The translations under genes were made by a program, and so were the position numbers. Under the pieces are notes generated by a model. The model was given only the letters and a program-made list of their open reading frames with translations, did not search any database and was not told where the DNA came from. From Angustibacter sp. Root456 (GTDB lineage Bacteria > Actinomycetota > Actinomycetes > Actinomycetales > Angustibacteraceae), in the NCBI RefSeq assembly GCF_001426435.1, contig NZ_LMER01000001.1:446079-510078 (forward strand): a DNA stretch of 64,000 nucleotides. Reading direction: 5' to 3'. Below are positions 17,564 through 27,628 of the stretch, one piece after another; the first letter of the stretch is position 1; each line of letters opens with the position of its first letter.

Positions 17564-18364
17564 CTAGGGGTAGGGCCAGGCGTTGGGGCGGCAGGGCGCG
17601 ACCCGCTTGGTCTGCTGCTGCATCACCGGGGCGAGGCGTCCGGCGCCGCCGCACTGCTCGTGCCCGTGCCCCAGCACGTGCCCGACCTCGTGGTTGACGA
17701 CGTACTGGCGGTACACCGTGAGGTCGGGGAACTCCGGCGTGCCGAGCAGCCAGCGGTACGACGTCAGCACCGCCCGCTGCCCGCTGCGACACGACAGCTT
17801 GCCGAAGGTCTGCAGGGGCCGGCACAGCCGCGCCGAGGTGTCGGGGCTGGCGAGCACCACGACGACGTCGGCGTCGCCGTCGGTGCGGGCGAAGCTGCGC
17901 CGGCCGCCGTGACCCCACGAGCGGTCGTCGTTGAGGGTGGCCAGCACGGCATCGGCGAAGGCGGCGCGGTCGACGTCGACGCCGTCCTCGACCTCGACGC
18001 GCACCGTGGTCGTGGTTCCGCGGCCCGGTGCCGGGTCGCTGCCCGACACAGGCACCAGGCGTCCGGTGCCCCGGGAGACGACGTGCGACACCCGCGGCGA
18101 GGCGGACGGCGACGCAGCCGGCGAGGCCGTCGTCACGGCAGACGACGGGGCCGAGCCCGAGGCCGTCGGCGACGGTGAGCTGACGGCGGTCACGTCCGCC
18201 GTCGGCGTGACCGGCGGGTCGTCAGCGACCACGCGGGCCAGGCCCCACCCGCCCAGCGCCACGACGAGGGCGACGACCGCCCCCGCGGCCTGCCGACGGC
18301 GCCGCTGCACCGCCCGGCGACGGGCCGCGCGGCGCTGAGCAGCCGCGCGAGGCGAGGAGGTCAC
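17564..18364 (-). CDS. DUF3152 membrane-anchored putative zinc metalloprotease
   Basis: Protein of 266 aa. It has a very basic N-terminus, one transmembrane helix (AVVALVVALGGWGLA), a Ser/Thr/Pro/Ala linker typical of extracytoplasmic stalks, and a C-terminal DUF3152 domain. That domain carries the zinc-site motif HEVGHVLGHGH and conserved cysteines in LCRP, LSCRS, QCGG and APCRP. Predicted to be anchored with its protease-like domain outside the cell; the substrate is unknown. CATCCT ends 7 nt before the GTG at 18364, so the mRNA may be leaderless. It pairs with moeZ as in mycobacteria. Confidence 0.85.
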   Translation of the reverse strand: MTSSPRAAAQRRAARRRAVQRRRRQAAGAVVALVVALGGWGLARVVADDPPVTPTADVTAVSSPSPTASGSAPSSAVTTASPAASPSASPRVSHVVSRGTGRLVPVSGSDPAPGRGTTTTVRVEVEDGVDVDRAAFADAVLATLNDDRSWGHGGRRSFARTDGDADVVVVLASPDTSARLCRPLQTFGKLSCRSGQRAVLTSYRWLLGTPEFPDLTVYRQYVVNHEVGHVLGHGHEQCGGAGRLAPVMQQQTKRVAPCRPNAWPYP

Positions 18365-18434
18365 GAGGCTCAGGATGCCAGGGGGCGCGGACAGCGCGCC
18401 CACGACCGGCCACGACCGCCCGCGTCAGCGAAGG

Positions 18435-19256
18435 TCAGCGCGCGGTGCCGTCCCGGCCCCCCGTGAGGCCGGCGCGGCGGTTGAGCGCGTCGAGCGTCGC
18501 CCGGACGACGGCATCCTGGGGATCGCTGCGCACCAGGGCCGATCCGGTGAGCCGGTCGATGCCGGTGGGTGCGAGCAGGGTGAGCACCACCACGGCCACG
18601 TGGTCGGGACCCACCTGCAGCAGGTCGACCTGGTCGACGTCGAGCCGGGCTCGCGCGTCGACCACCGCCTCCACCGCAGCCGCCGTCGCCTCGGCGAGCG
18701 CGCGATGGGCACCGGCCCCGGTGGCCGGACGGCGCGCCGTTCCCTCGTGGGTGCGCTCGCCCTGACGCAGGCGCACGCTCGCGAGCACCTCGTGCTGCTC
18801 GGTGACGACGCTCACGCGGTCGACCACGACGCGCGCGGACGTCGCCGCTTCCGGCGACGGGCCGACGGGGCCCTGCGTCTGCACCGGCACGGAAGGTGCC
18901 GCGGGTGCGGGCCTCGGGACGAGCGGCTCGCCCAGCGTGCGCAGCACGGGGTCGAGGGCCTCGTCGACCGCTGCACCGAGCGCGGGGTCGGCGTCCAGGC
19001 TCTCGACGACGGCCACCACGGGCCGCCCGGTCGGCCCGGTGAGGCGCAGGCGGGCGCCGTCGCCGTCGAGACCGAACCGGTCGCGCACGCGGCTCACGGC
19101 TGCACCCACCACGGACGCGTGGTCCTGGCCGCCGGCGACGAGCACGCGCAGCACGCCGTTGCCGAGCTCGTCGAACTCCAGCGCGACGTGCTCCACCCCG
19201 GGGACGTGGCTCAGCGCGTCGCACATCGTGGCCGCGTCCACCTCGTAGGAGCCCAC
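18435..19256 (-). CDS. Conserved actinobacterial protein of unknown function
   Basis: Cytosolic protein of 273 aa without a signal peptide or membrane segment. An N-terminal alpha/beta part (GVEHVALEFDELGNGVLRVL) is joined by a Pro/Ala linker (about 115-140) to a second part. The second part has ARVVVDRVSV and GAHRALAEATAAAVEAV, which recall small alpha/beta repeats seen at the end of isopropylmalate synthase-like regulatory domains, but the match is too weak for an assignment. GTG at 19256 has only a poor Shine-Dalgarno. The gene leads a co-directional group with the DUF3152 gene and is divergent from the TetR gene. Confidence 0.65.
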   Translation of the reverse strand: MGSYEVDAATMCDALSHVPGVEHVALEFDELGNGVLRVLVAGGQDHASVVGAAVSRVRDRFGLDGDGARLRLTGPTGRPVVAVVESLDADPALGAAVDEALDPVLRTLGEPLVPRPAPAAPSVPVQTQGPVGPSPEAATSARVVVDRVSVVTEQHEVLASVRLRQGERTHEGTARRPATGAGAHRALAEATAAAVEAVVDARARLDVDQVDLLQVGPDHVAVVVLTLLAPTGIDRLTGSALVRSDPQDAVVRATLDALNRRAGLTGGRDGTAR

Positions 19257-19373
19257 TACCGCGCACTGGTCCTGTCTGGTCCGTCGCGACCGCCCCCGCG
19301 GCGGTCAGCGCTCAGATTGTGGCACCAGATCCGGCGGTATCAGCAGCTCACGCGGCCGGTACCCACCAGATGG

Positions 19374-19391
19374 CCTACTGGCCCGTAGGAT
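19374..19391 (+). promoter_or_regulatory. Candidate autoregulatory operator/-10 of the TetR gene
   Basis: The palindrome CCTAC-N6-GTAGG (19374-19389) overlaps a -10-like TAGGAT (19386-19391) 38 nt before the TetR start. A TetR site over its own -10 would give autorepression. A further stem, GACCGCC/GGCGGTC, lies at 19288-19306. The rest of 19257-19429 is featureless. Confidence 0.35.
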
Positions 19392-19429
19392 CGGGACCTC
19401 GGCCAGGCACGACGGAAGGCAGGACCCAC

Positions 19430-20080
19430 GTGACGACGTCACCGGCGACGCGGGGCCGCAGCGCCCGGCTGCCCCGCACGGCGCGCCGCGCCCAGCTGCT
19501 CGTGGCCGCGCAGGAGGTGTTCGTGCGCGCCGGCTACCACCAGGCCGCCATGGACGAGATCGCTGACCAGGCCGGCGTGTCCAAGCCGGTGCTGTACCAG
19601 CACTTCCCGAGCAAGCTCGAGCTCTACCTGGCGCTGCTCGACCAGCACACCGAGGCGCTCGTGGCCGCCGTCCGGCAGGCCCTGGCCTCCACTCACGACA
19701 ACAAGCTGCGGGTCGCCGCAACCATGGCTGCCTACTTCGAGTTCGTCGACCGCGAGGGCGAGCCGTTCCGGCTGGTCTTCGAGTCCGACCTCACCAACGA
19801 GGCCGCCGTGCGCGAGCGCGTTGACGCCGTCACCGAGCGCTGCGCGGACGCCATCGCCGAGGTGATCAGCGACGACACCTCGCTGCCCGCCGACGAAGCC
19901 AAGCTGCTCGGCGTCGCCCTCACCGGCATGGCGCAGGTGAGCGCCCGCTACTGGCTGTCGACCGAGGGCCGGATCCCCCGCGAGGCCGCGGCGCGGCTGG
20001 TGGGCCAGCTGTCGTGGCGGGGGCTCGGCGGCTTCCCCAAGACCGACGTCCGCGGTGAGTCGGCCGCCGAAGCCGGCTGA
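19430..20080 (+). CDS. TetR-family transcriptional regulator (FasR-position)
   Basis: Protein of 216 aa with a canonical N-terminal TetR HTH: RRAQLLVAAQEVFVRAGY, MDEIADQAGVSKPVLYQHF. A helical ligand-binding domain follows. By synteny it occupies the position of M. tuberculosis Rv3208 (FasR, activator of fatty acid synthase genes). Whether the regulon is the same here is inference. GTG at 19430 is chosen because the HTH begins about 17 residues later and AGGA precedes it. DUF3107 follows 97 nt downstream. Confidence 0.85.
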   Translation: MTTSPATRGRSARLPRTARRAQLLVAAQEVFVRAGYHQAAMDEIADQAGVSKPVLYQHFPSKLELYLALLDQHTEALVAAVRQALASTHDNKLRVAATMAAYFEFVDREGEPFRLVFESDLTNEAAVRERVDAVTERCADAIAEVISDDTSLPADEAKLLGVALTGMAQVSARYWLSTEGRIPREAAARLVGQLSWRGLGGFPKTDVRGESAAEAG

Positions 20081-20177
20081 TTCGCGGCGGGGCGCGGAAC
20101 AGCGCGACGCTCCTCGCGGTTAGCCTGAGGCCGGCGTCGTACCGACGTCTCACCCGAGAGCCAGGAGGCCACCGCCC

Positions 20178-20402
20178 GTGGAGGTCAAGATCGGCGTCCA
20201 GAACGTCGCCCGCGAGATCACTTTCGAGTCGCCGCAGACCGCCGACGAGGTCGCGACGCTCGTCGACCAGGCCGTCCAGACCGGCGCGATGCTGCGGCTG
20301 AACGACGAGAAGGGGCGCACCGTCATCGTTCCCGGCGCCGTCATCGGCTACGTCGAGGTCGGCGTCGAGACCGAGCGGCGGGTGGGCTTCGGCACCATGT
20401 GA
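20178..20402 (+). CDS. DUF3107 small protein
   Basis: Acidic protein of 74 aa beginning MEVKIGVQNVAREITFES and ending RVGFGTM, matching the actinobacterial DUF3107 family (M. tuberculosis TB9.4, Rv3208A). It is predicted to be a small beta-rich fold; the function is unknown. AGGAGG lies 9 nt before the GTG start. A -10-like TAGCCT is at 20121-20126. Association with the upstream TetR gene is conserved. Confidence 0.88.
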   Translation: MEVKIGVQNVAREITFESPQTADEVATLVDQAVQTGAMLRLNDEKGRTVIVPGAVIGYVEVGVETERRVGFGTM

Positions 20403-20512
20403 CGGCGCTGTGGGCGTCCTCCGGGACGTCGGGTCCACCGGCTCGACGTGCGGAGGGCGATCACCCGTGGAAGCCTTTCGAGCGGTCGGCGAGCGCCGAC
20501 CCCGTCGTGAAC

Positions 20513-20540
20513 GGTTCGCGACGACGAAGGCACCGGGTGA
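20513..20540 (+). promoter_or_regulatory. SigB/SigF-like stress promoter
   Basis: GGTTCG (20513-20518), a 16-nt spacer and GGGTGA (20535-20540) resemble the GTTT-N14-16-GGGTA consensus of actinobacterial SigB/SigF-type sigma factors. It lies 27 nt before the GlsB-type gene, a family often induced by stress. The -10 differs from GGGTAT/C, so confidence is moderate. Confidence 0.45.
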
Positions 20541-20567
20541 CCCCCGGGCCAGCTGGGAGGACCCCAC

Positions 20568-20840
20568 ATGACGATCATCGGTCTGATCATCGCCGGAATC
20601 ATCATCGGTGCTCTGGCGCGACTGTTCCTGCCGGGCCGTCAGGGCATCGGCATCATCGCGACCATCATCGTCGGCATCATCGGCACCCTCATCGGATGGT
20701 GGATCGCCGGCGCGCTGGGCGTGCAGGAGACCAGCGGTGTCGACTGGATCCGCTGGATCATCAGCATCATCGTCTCGATGGTGCTCGTGGCCATCACGGC
20801 CGCGATCCTCGGTCGCAACGACCGGCGCACGGTCGCCTGA
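20568..20840 (+). CDS. GlsB/YeaQ/YmgE-family stress membrane protein
   Basis: Hydrophobic protein of 90 aa with three predicted transmembrane helices. It has the family's Gly-zipper pattern (MTIIGLIIAGIIIGALARLF, IGTLIGWWIAGALG) and ends in a short basic tail. Members are stress-inducible inner membrane proteins of unclear biochemical role. The ATG at 20568 has GGGAGGA about 5 nt upstream. It has its own putative stress promoter and a strong terminator, so it is a single-gene unit. Confidence 0.9.
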   Translation: MTIIGLIIAGIIIGALARLFLPGRQGIGIIATIIVGIIGTLIGWWIAGALGVQETSGVDWIRWIISIIVSMVLVAITAAILGRNDRRTVA

Positions 20841-20856
20841 CGGCCGCACACAGCCC

Positions 20857-20891
20857 TCGGGGGCCGCACCCAGCACGGGTGCGGCCCCCGA
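20857..20891. terminator. Strong bidirectional hairpin terminator
   Basis: A perfect 15-bp stem pairs TCGGGGGCCGCACCC (20857-20871) with its complement (20877-20891) around the loop AGCAC. It lies between the convergent GlsB-type and ferritin-like genes. There is no U-tract, which is common for actinobacterial terminators. Confidence 0.8.
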
Positions 20892-20941
20892 TGTGTGTGC
20901 AGGGGGTGCGGCCGGTCAGCGGCCGGTCGGGTGATGAGGAG

Positions 20942-21646
20942 TCAGGCCGAGAGCCCGAGCCGGCCCATCCGACGGGTGTGCTCCTCGGTGAGCCGCGCGA
21001 ACATCCGCCCGATCTCGGCGAGGTCGGCGCCGGCGTGGAACCCGCCGCCGATGAGCAGGTTGGCGAGGGCGTCGCGCTCGGCCACGACGCGCTGGGCCTG
21101 CGACAGCGCCTCGCCGACCAGCCGGCGTCCCCAGAGGGCGAGCCGGCCGCCGACGCTGGGGTCGCGGTCGATGGCCTCGCGCACGGCCCGGACGGCGAAC
21201 TCCGCCTGGCCCATGTCCTGCATGACCTCGAGCACGAGCTCGCGGGTCGCCGGGTCGAGGTAGGCCGCGACCTCACGGTAGAAGTCGCCCGCGATGCCGT
21301 CTCCCACGTAGGCCTTCACCAGCCCTTCGAGCCAGCTCGAGGGCCGCGCCCGGTCGTGGAAGGCGTCGATGGCCTCGACGAACGGCTGCATGGCCTCGCT
21401 GACGTCGGCGCCGAGCTCGCGCAGGCGCGACTCCAGCAGCTCGTAGTGGTGGAACTCGCTCACCGCCTGGCGGCCCAGCGCGGCCTTGTCGGGCAGTGAC
21501 GGCGCGAGCTCGGCGTCCGCGGCCAGCCGGCTGAACGCCGTCAGCTCGCCGTACCCGAGCGCCCCGAGCAGGTCGACCACGGCGGCGCGGTAGTCGGCGT
21601 CGGCGAAGGGGTCGGGCGCGTCGGACAGGTCGGGCGCAGGCGTCAT
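20942..21646 (-). CDS. Ferritin-like diiron-fold protein
   Basis: All-helical protein of 234 aa related to MiaE/ferritin-like proteins. Candidate metal ligands are Glu in YGELTAF, the EFHHYE cluster, DGIAGDFYREV and the EEHTRR helix. It matches the protein at this position in mycobacteria (Rv3210c), annotated only as ferritin-like or tRNA-hydroxylase-like. The function is unproven. TACGCT (21660-21655) ends 8 nt before the ATG, so its leader would be only one or two bases. Confidence 0.8.
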   Translation of the reverse strand: MTPAPDLSDAPDPFADADYRAAVVDLLGALGYGELTAFSRLAADAELAPSLPDKAALGRQAVSEFHHYELLESRLRELGADVSEAMQPFVEAIDAFHDRARPSSWLEGLVKAYVGDGIAGDFYREVAAYLDPATRELVLEVMQDMGQAEFAVRAVREAIDRDPSVGGRLALWGRRLVGEALSQAQRVVAERDALANLLIGGGFHAGADLAEIGRMFARLTEEHTRRMGRLGLSA

Positions 21647-21671
21647 GGGTCACGAGCGTAGCCGCGAGCGG

Positions 21672-21863
21672 TAGACTGGATCACGACACGGATGCCCGGT
21701 CGGATCATCTACGCACCAGACGGCACCTCGCCTGCCGGCGCGACAGCACTGGCAACGCACTCGCAGAGCCTGAAGACACCCGATCGGCTCCACCCCAGCG
21801 GAGCGGCCCGCCCAGCGTGAACGACGCGCGGCGTGCGGCCCCCGCCCGACGTGAAGGCCGCGT
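21672..21863 (+). promoter_or_regulatory. Promoter and long leader of the RNA helicase gene
   Basis: A -10-like TAGACT (21672-21677) implies a transcript start near 21684 and an untranslated leader of about 180 nt, long for this otherwise leaderless-rich region. DEAD-box helicase mRNAs often carry regulatory leaders. I see no recognisable RNA family here, and the region has no convincing small ORF. Confidence 0.4.
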
Positions 21864-23669
<1,806 letters not shown>

Positions 23670-23679
23670 TCGGCTGGCG

Positions 23680-24273
23680 GTGAACGCGCAGGCGGCGGCT
23701 GAAGAACGCCCGCGACCGCAGTACGACACGGGGCTGATCCTGGCCCTGCCGCAGCTGGCGGCGTTCACCTCGCCGTGGCGCTCGACGTCGTACGTGCCGG
23801 GCCACCCGGCACTGCCCATCGAGCGCCGCTTCCCCCCGCACGTCACGCTGCTCGCTCCCTGGGCGCCGGCCGACGACGGTGAGGCGCTGGAGCGGCTGCG
23901 CGCGGTGGCTCAGCGGGGTCGTCCGTTGCGGATCGAGTTCACGGCGGCCGACCTGTTTCCCGAGTCCGGCGTGGTCTACCTGACCCCGACGCCCACGGCG
24001 GAGCTGACGGAGCTCTTCGACGACGTGCTGGCGACCTTCCCCGACCACCCGCCGTACGGCGGCCTGCACGACACGGTCGTGCCGCACCTGACGGTCTCGG
24101 CGGACGGGGGGCCGGCGCAGCTCGCCCAAGTGCGAGCGGCGCTGGCCGAGCACGGCCCGGTGTGGGCCGAGACCGACCGCATCTGCGTGTTCGGCCGCGG
24201 CGACGACGACATCTGGCGGCAGACGGCGTCGGTGGTCCTCGGCTCAGGAGACCTTGCGCCGCACTGCCTCTAG
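23680..24273 (+). CDS. 2'-5' RNA ligase family (2H phosphoesterase) protein
   Basis: Protein of 197 aa with the paired 2H motifs: PPHVTLLAPW in the first half and VVPHLTVS in the second. These supply the two catalytic HxT units of cyclic phosphodiesterase/LigT-like enzymes. It could act on 2',3'-cyclic phosphates of RNA or nucleotides. The GTG start lies 10 nt after the RNA helicase stop, so the two are probably cotranscribed, suggesting an RNA-processing link. It converges on the ParA gene with a 13-nt gap. Confidence 0.82.
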   Translation: MNAQAAAEERPRPQYDTGLILALPQLAAFTSPWRSTSYVPGHPALPIERRFPPHVTLLAPWAPADDGEALERLRAVAQRGRPLRIEFTAADLFPESGVVYLTPTPTAELTELFDDVLATFPDHPPYGGLHDTVVPHLTVSADGGPAQLAQVRAALAEHGPVWAETDRICVFGRGDDDIWRQTASVVLGSGDLAPHCL

Positions 24274-24286
24274 GTGCTGCGTCGGC

Positions 24287-25078
24287 TCAGCGCCAGCCAG
24301 CGGAGATGGCCTCGGCCACTGCGCGGTAGGCGGCGGCGCCCTTCGAACCACGCGCCGTCGCCAGCACCGAGCGGCCGACCGCAGGCGCCTCGGCGAACCG
24401 CACCGACTTCGGGATCGGCGGCTCGAGCACCGGCACGCCGTAGCGGTCGGGCAGGTCGGCCAGCACCGCCCGCGCGTGCGTGGTGCGCGCGTCGAACATC
24501 GTGGGCAGGATGCCAAGCACCTGCAGGTCGGGGTTGAGGATGCGCTGGACGTCGGCCACGGTGTCGAGCAGCTGACCGACGCCGCGGTGGCTGAGCATCT
24601 CGCACTGCAGCGGCACCAGCACCGACCCGGCGACGGTCAGCGCGTTCAGCGTCAGGACGCCCAGCGACGGGGAGCAGTCGATCAGCACGACGTCGTAGTC
24701 GGCCAGCACCGGCTCCAGCGCCGAGCGCAGCACGAACTCGCGCCCCGGGCGGCTCAGCAGCGCGGCCTCGGCGCCGGCGAGCTCGATGGTCGAGGGCAGC
24801 AGGTCGACCGCGTCGTCCGTGGTGTGCAGCACGTCGGTGATCTCGGCGGCGCCGGTGAGCACCTCGTGGACGCCGGCGTCGACCTCGTCCGGGTCGAGCC
24901 CGAGCGAGAAGGTCAGGCAGGCCTGGGCGTCGAGGTCGACGAGCAGCACGCGGCGTCCCTGCTCGGCGAAGGCGGCACCCAGCGCCGCGACCGTCGTGGT
25001 CTTCGCCACCCCGCCCTTCTGGTTGGCCACCGCGATGACGCGGGCGCCTTGCGGCGTCTTGATCCTGCGACGAGCCAC
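24287..25078 (-). CDS. ParA/Soj-family ATPase
   Basis: Protein of 263 aa with deviant Walker A KGGVAKTT (normally KGGxGKTT), DLDAQACLT, VVLIDCSPSLG and VPLQCEMLSHRG. There is no adjacent parB or parS, so it is an orphan ParA rather than the chromosome segregation pair. Its position matches Rv3213c of M. tuberculosis. Orphan ParA proteins often position other cargo. The GTG start has GGAGAG a few nt upstream. Confidence 0.88.
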   Translation of the reverse strand: MARRRIKTPQGARVIAVANQKGGVAKTTTVAALGAAFAEQGRRVLLVDLDAQACLTFSLGLDPDEVDAGVHEVLTGAAEITDVLHTTDDAVDLLPSTIELAGAEAALLSRPGREFVLRSALEPVLADYDVVLIDCSPSLGVLTLNALTVAGSVLVPLQCEMLSHRGVGQLLDTVADVQRILNPDLQVLGILPTMFDARTTHARAVLADLPDRYGVPVLEPPIPKSVRFAEAPAVGRSVLATARGSKGAAAYRAVAEAISAGWR

Positions 25079-25224
25079 GAGCTCTCCGATCCGGCCGGGG
25101 CGTGCGGGCTCAGTCTCGCCCGGCGGTCCACCGCGTCACAAGCGAGGGCGGCGTGACACCGGCCACGCCCCGCTCGGCGCAGCCCTGAGATGCACGAACG
25201 CCAAGGCTTTGCCATGGTCGTGGT

Positions 25225-26043
25225 GTGACCAGTGAGCGCCACGACGACGTGCTCTCGGTCGGGGAGGCGGACGACGTGGGCCTCTTCCGGCCGAGCACTC
25301 AGACCTGGCGTCTGCACTCCGAGCCGCTGCTCGGCCTGGCGGTGCTGCGCGGTCTGCTGCTCGGAGCGCTGCACCCGGCCAACCCCGCGGCGTCCGACGA
25401 CGTGTGGCTGCGACTGAGCCGGGCGGTCGAGGTCGTGGGCGCCGTCACCTTCGGGACGCCGGGCCAGGCGCTGGCCGTCGCGGCGCGCGAGCGCATCGAG
25501 CAGTCGATGCGCGGCCTCGAGCCGTTGGCGGCGTGGCACCACTGCTGCCAGGTCGACTCGGTGGTGGAGGTGCTGCGGCGTTCCGGCGTGGCCCTCGACG
25601 ACGAGCAGGCCGACCGCTACGTCGCCGAGCAGGTATCAGCCGCCACGCTGCTCGGGCTGGAGCCGGACGAGGTTCCCAACGACCTCGCGGGTGTGCAGGA
25701 CACGCTGCGCGAGCTGCGGTCCGAGCTCGTGGCGAGCACCGAGGCGCGCGCCGACATCGGCGAGGTCGTGGCGCCGTCCGTGCTGGTCGACCGCATCCCC
25801 GTGCCGCGCCCGCCGTGGGCCGCCGTCGCCGGCCTCGCCTACGCCGCGCTGCCGGGCTGGGCTCGCCGCCTCTACGCGATGCCGGGGCTGCCTGGTGCCG
25901 CCGCACTGCACGGCGCAGCCACCACCGTGGCGCTGCACACCCTGCGCTCGAGCCTGCGCGGAGGGGCCGGGGTGCCCGAGGTGGCGCCGAGCCCGCACGT
26001 GCGGACGGCGCGCGAGCGCCTGGCCGCCCCGCCGGAGGACTGA
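25225..26043 (+). CDS. MpaB/DUF2236-family oxygenase-like protein
   Basis: Helical protein of 272 aa. The DUF2236 pattern is visible: LHSEPLLGLAVLRGLLLGALHP, AVTFGTPGQALA, LAAWHHCCQVDSV, then EVPNDLAGVQDTLRELRSEL and a final helical bundle. Family members include latex clearing protein, which binds haem b, and fungal MpaB. The first histidine region is divergent, so catalysis is uncertain. CATGGT ends 6 nt before the GTG at 25225, a possible leaderless start. Confidence 0.72.
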   Translation: MTSERHDDVLSVGEADDVGLFRPSTQTWRLHSEPLLGLAVLRGLLLGALHPANPAASDDVWLRLSRAVEVVGAVTFGTPGQALAVAARERIEQSMRGLEPLAAWHHCCQVDSVVEVLRRSGVALDDEQADRYVAEQVSAATLLGLEPDEVPNDLAGVQDTLRELRSELVASTEARADIGEVVAPSVLVDRIPVPRPPWAAVAGLAYAALPGWARRLYAMPGLPGAAALHGAATTVALHTLRSSLRGGAGVPEVAPSPHVRTARERLAAPPED

Positions 26044-26065
26044 ACCGGCCGGCTCGCCGCGAAGA

Positions 26066-26131
26066 CGTGCGGCGATGGGTGCGGCGAAAGTGCGGCGTTC
26101 ACCACCGATCCGCCGCACCCATCACCGCACG
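26066..26131. repeat. 21-bp inverted repeat between convergent genes
   Basis: The arms 26066-26086 and 26111-26131 are complementary except at one position (left core GTGCGGCGATGGGTGCGGCG), with a 24-nt loop that contains a further GTGCGGCG. It lies between the MpaB-like and marC genes, starting 22 nt after one stop and ending 3 nt before the other. It probably terminates both. The sequence is unrelated to the repeats at 4.6 and 16.1 kb. Confidence 0.8.
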
Positions 26132-26134
26132 CGG

Positions 26135-26761
26135 TCAGCCCTGCAGCACGAAGGCCCGCACCGCGTCGGCCACGAGCTGGACGGCGATCGCCGACAGCAG
26201 CAGGCCCGCGATCCGGGTGACGAGAGTCGTGCCGCCCTCACCGAGCACCCGGTGGATGCGCACCGAGAAGCGCATCGCCAGCCAAAGGCACACGTGCACG
26301 AGCACGACGCCCAGCGCGATCGCGACGTAGGCCGGCGCGTGCCGGTCGGCGGCCGCTGCCTGCTGCACGAAGACCATCGTGGCCACGATGGCTCCCGGAC
26401 CCGCCAGCAGTGGCGTCCCGAGCGGCACGAGGGCGACGTTGACGCCCTCGGCCGAGCCGGGCGCCTCGTCCTTGCCGGTCAGCAGCTCGAGCGCCACGAG
26501 CAGCAGCAGCAGGCCACCGGCGCCTTGCAGCGCGGGCAGGCTGATGTGCAGGTACTCCAGCAGCGCCCGCCCGAACACCGCGAACGCCACGATGACGCCG
26601 AACGCGACGAGCACGGCCTGGCGCGCCGCGAGCACCCGCTGGCGGCCGGTCATCGCCGAGGTGAGCGCCAGGAAGATCGGCACCGTGCCGGGCGGGTCCA
26701 TGATCACGAACAGCGTGACGAACACCGAGCCCAGCAGCTGCGCGTCGAGCACCGCGCTCAT
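26135..26761 (-). CDS. MarC-family integral membrane protein
   Basis: Protein of 208 aa with six predicted transmembrane helices. MarC features are visible: FVTLFVIMDPPGTVPIFLAL at the N-terminus and PLGTPLLAGPGAI in the middle. MarC was once linked to antibiotic resistance; its transport function is unproven. The ATG start overlaps the stop of the PHP gene by 4 nt (ATGA), so the pair is translationally coupled. Confidence 0.88.
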   Translation of the reverse strand: MSAVLDAQLLGSVFVTLFVIMDPPGTVPIFLALTSAMTGRQRVLAARQAVLVAFGVIVAFAVFGRALLEYLHISLPALQGAGGLLLLLVALELLTGKDEAPGSAEGVNVALVPLGTPLLAGPGAIVATMVFVQQAAAADRHAPAYVAIALGVVLVHVCLWLAMRFSVRIHRVLGEGGTTLVTRIAGLLLSAIAVQLVADAVRAFVLQG

Positions 26762-27603
26762 CAGCCCACGACCGCGGTGCCGGTGGCGCGGCGCTCGATC
26801 TCAGCCAGCACGTCGTCGTCCGTGGTGTTCTCACCGAGCCGGTTCGGTTTTCCGGCACCGTGGTAGTCGCTCGACCCGGTGACGAGCAGGTCCAGGCGCC
26901 GGGCGAGGGCCAGCAGGTGCTCGCGCTCGTCGCGGTCGTGGTCGCGGTGGTAGACCTCGAGGCCGGCGAGCCCGGCGTCGGCCATCTCCTCGATCACCTC
27001 GTCGGCGACGACCCGGCCGCGACGGCGAGCCATCGGGTGCGCCATCACCGGCACTCCCCCGGCCGCGACCACCAGCTGCACGGCGTGCACGGGGTCGGGG
27101 GCGTAGTGCCGCACGTAGTACGGGCCCCGTGACGACAGCAGCCCCGCGAACGCCTCCTCGCGGTCGCGCACCACACCGCGCGCCACGAGGGCGTCGGCGA
27201 TGTGCGGGCGGCCGATGGTCGCGCCCTCGGCCACCTGCTCCTCGACGTCGGCCCAGCTGACCTCGACGTCGCGGGCCAGCAGCTCGACGATGCGCTCGGC
27301 CCGGTGATGACGGCTGTCACGCGCCGCGTCGACCTCGACGGCCAGCCCGTCGTCACTCGGGTCGTGCAGGTAGCTCAGCAGGTGGACGCTCACGCCATCG
27401 CTGCCGCACGAGATCTCCATGCCCGGCACGAACCGGACGCCGAGCCGACGGGCAGCATCCGCTGCCTGCGCCCAGCCGGCCGTGCTGTCGTGGTCGGTGA
27501 GCGCGACGACGTCGAGCCCGGCCTCGTGCGCGGCGGCCACGACCTGCGCCGGCGACTGCGTCCCGTCGGACACCGTCGAGTGGGTGTGGAGGTCGGTGCG
27601 CAC
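26761..27603 (-). CDS. PHP-domain phosphoesterase (TrpH/RNase AM-like)
   Basis: Protein of 280 aa with the full PHP metal-binding set: DLHTHSTVSDGT, ALTDHDSTAGW, PGMEIS, GRPHIADAL, MAHPMA, GLEVYH, TGSSDYHG. Relatives hydrolyse 3',5'-nucleoside bisphosphates or trim RNA 5' ends. It is a soluble, metal-dependent enzyme. TAGGCT (27616-27611) ends 7 nt before the GTG start, predicting a leaderless transcript that continues into marC. Confidence 0.88.
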   Translation of the reverse strand: MRTDLHTHSTVSDGTQSPAQVVAAAHEAGLDVVALTDHDSTAGWAQAADAARRLGVRFVPGMEISCGSDGVSVHLLSYLHDPSDDGLAVEVDAARDSRHHRAERIVELLARDVEVSWADVEEQVAEGATIGRPHIADALVARGVVRDREEAFAGLLSSRGPYYVRHYAPDPVHAVQLVVAAGGVPVMAHPMARRRGRVVADEVIEEMADAGLAGLEVYHRDHDRDEREHLLALARRLDLLVTGSSDYHGAGKPNRLGENTTDDDVLAEIERRATGTAVVG

Positions 27604-27628
27604 GACCCTCAGCCTAGAGCCGGCCCCC

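Noticed and set aside
24287-25078. Chromosome segregation parA near the origin
   Set aside because: No parB or parS sites are adjacent, and the synteny is with the orphan ParA next to rhlE in mycobacteria.
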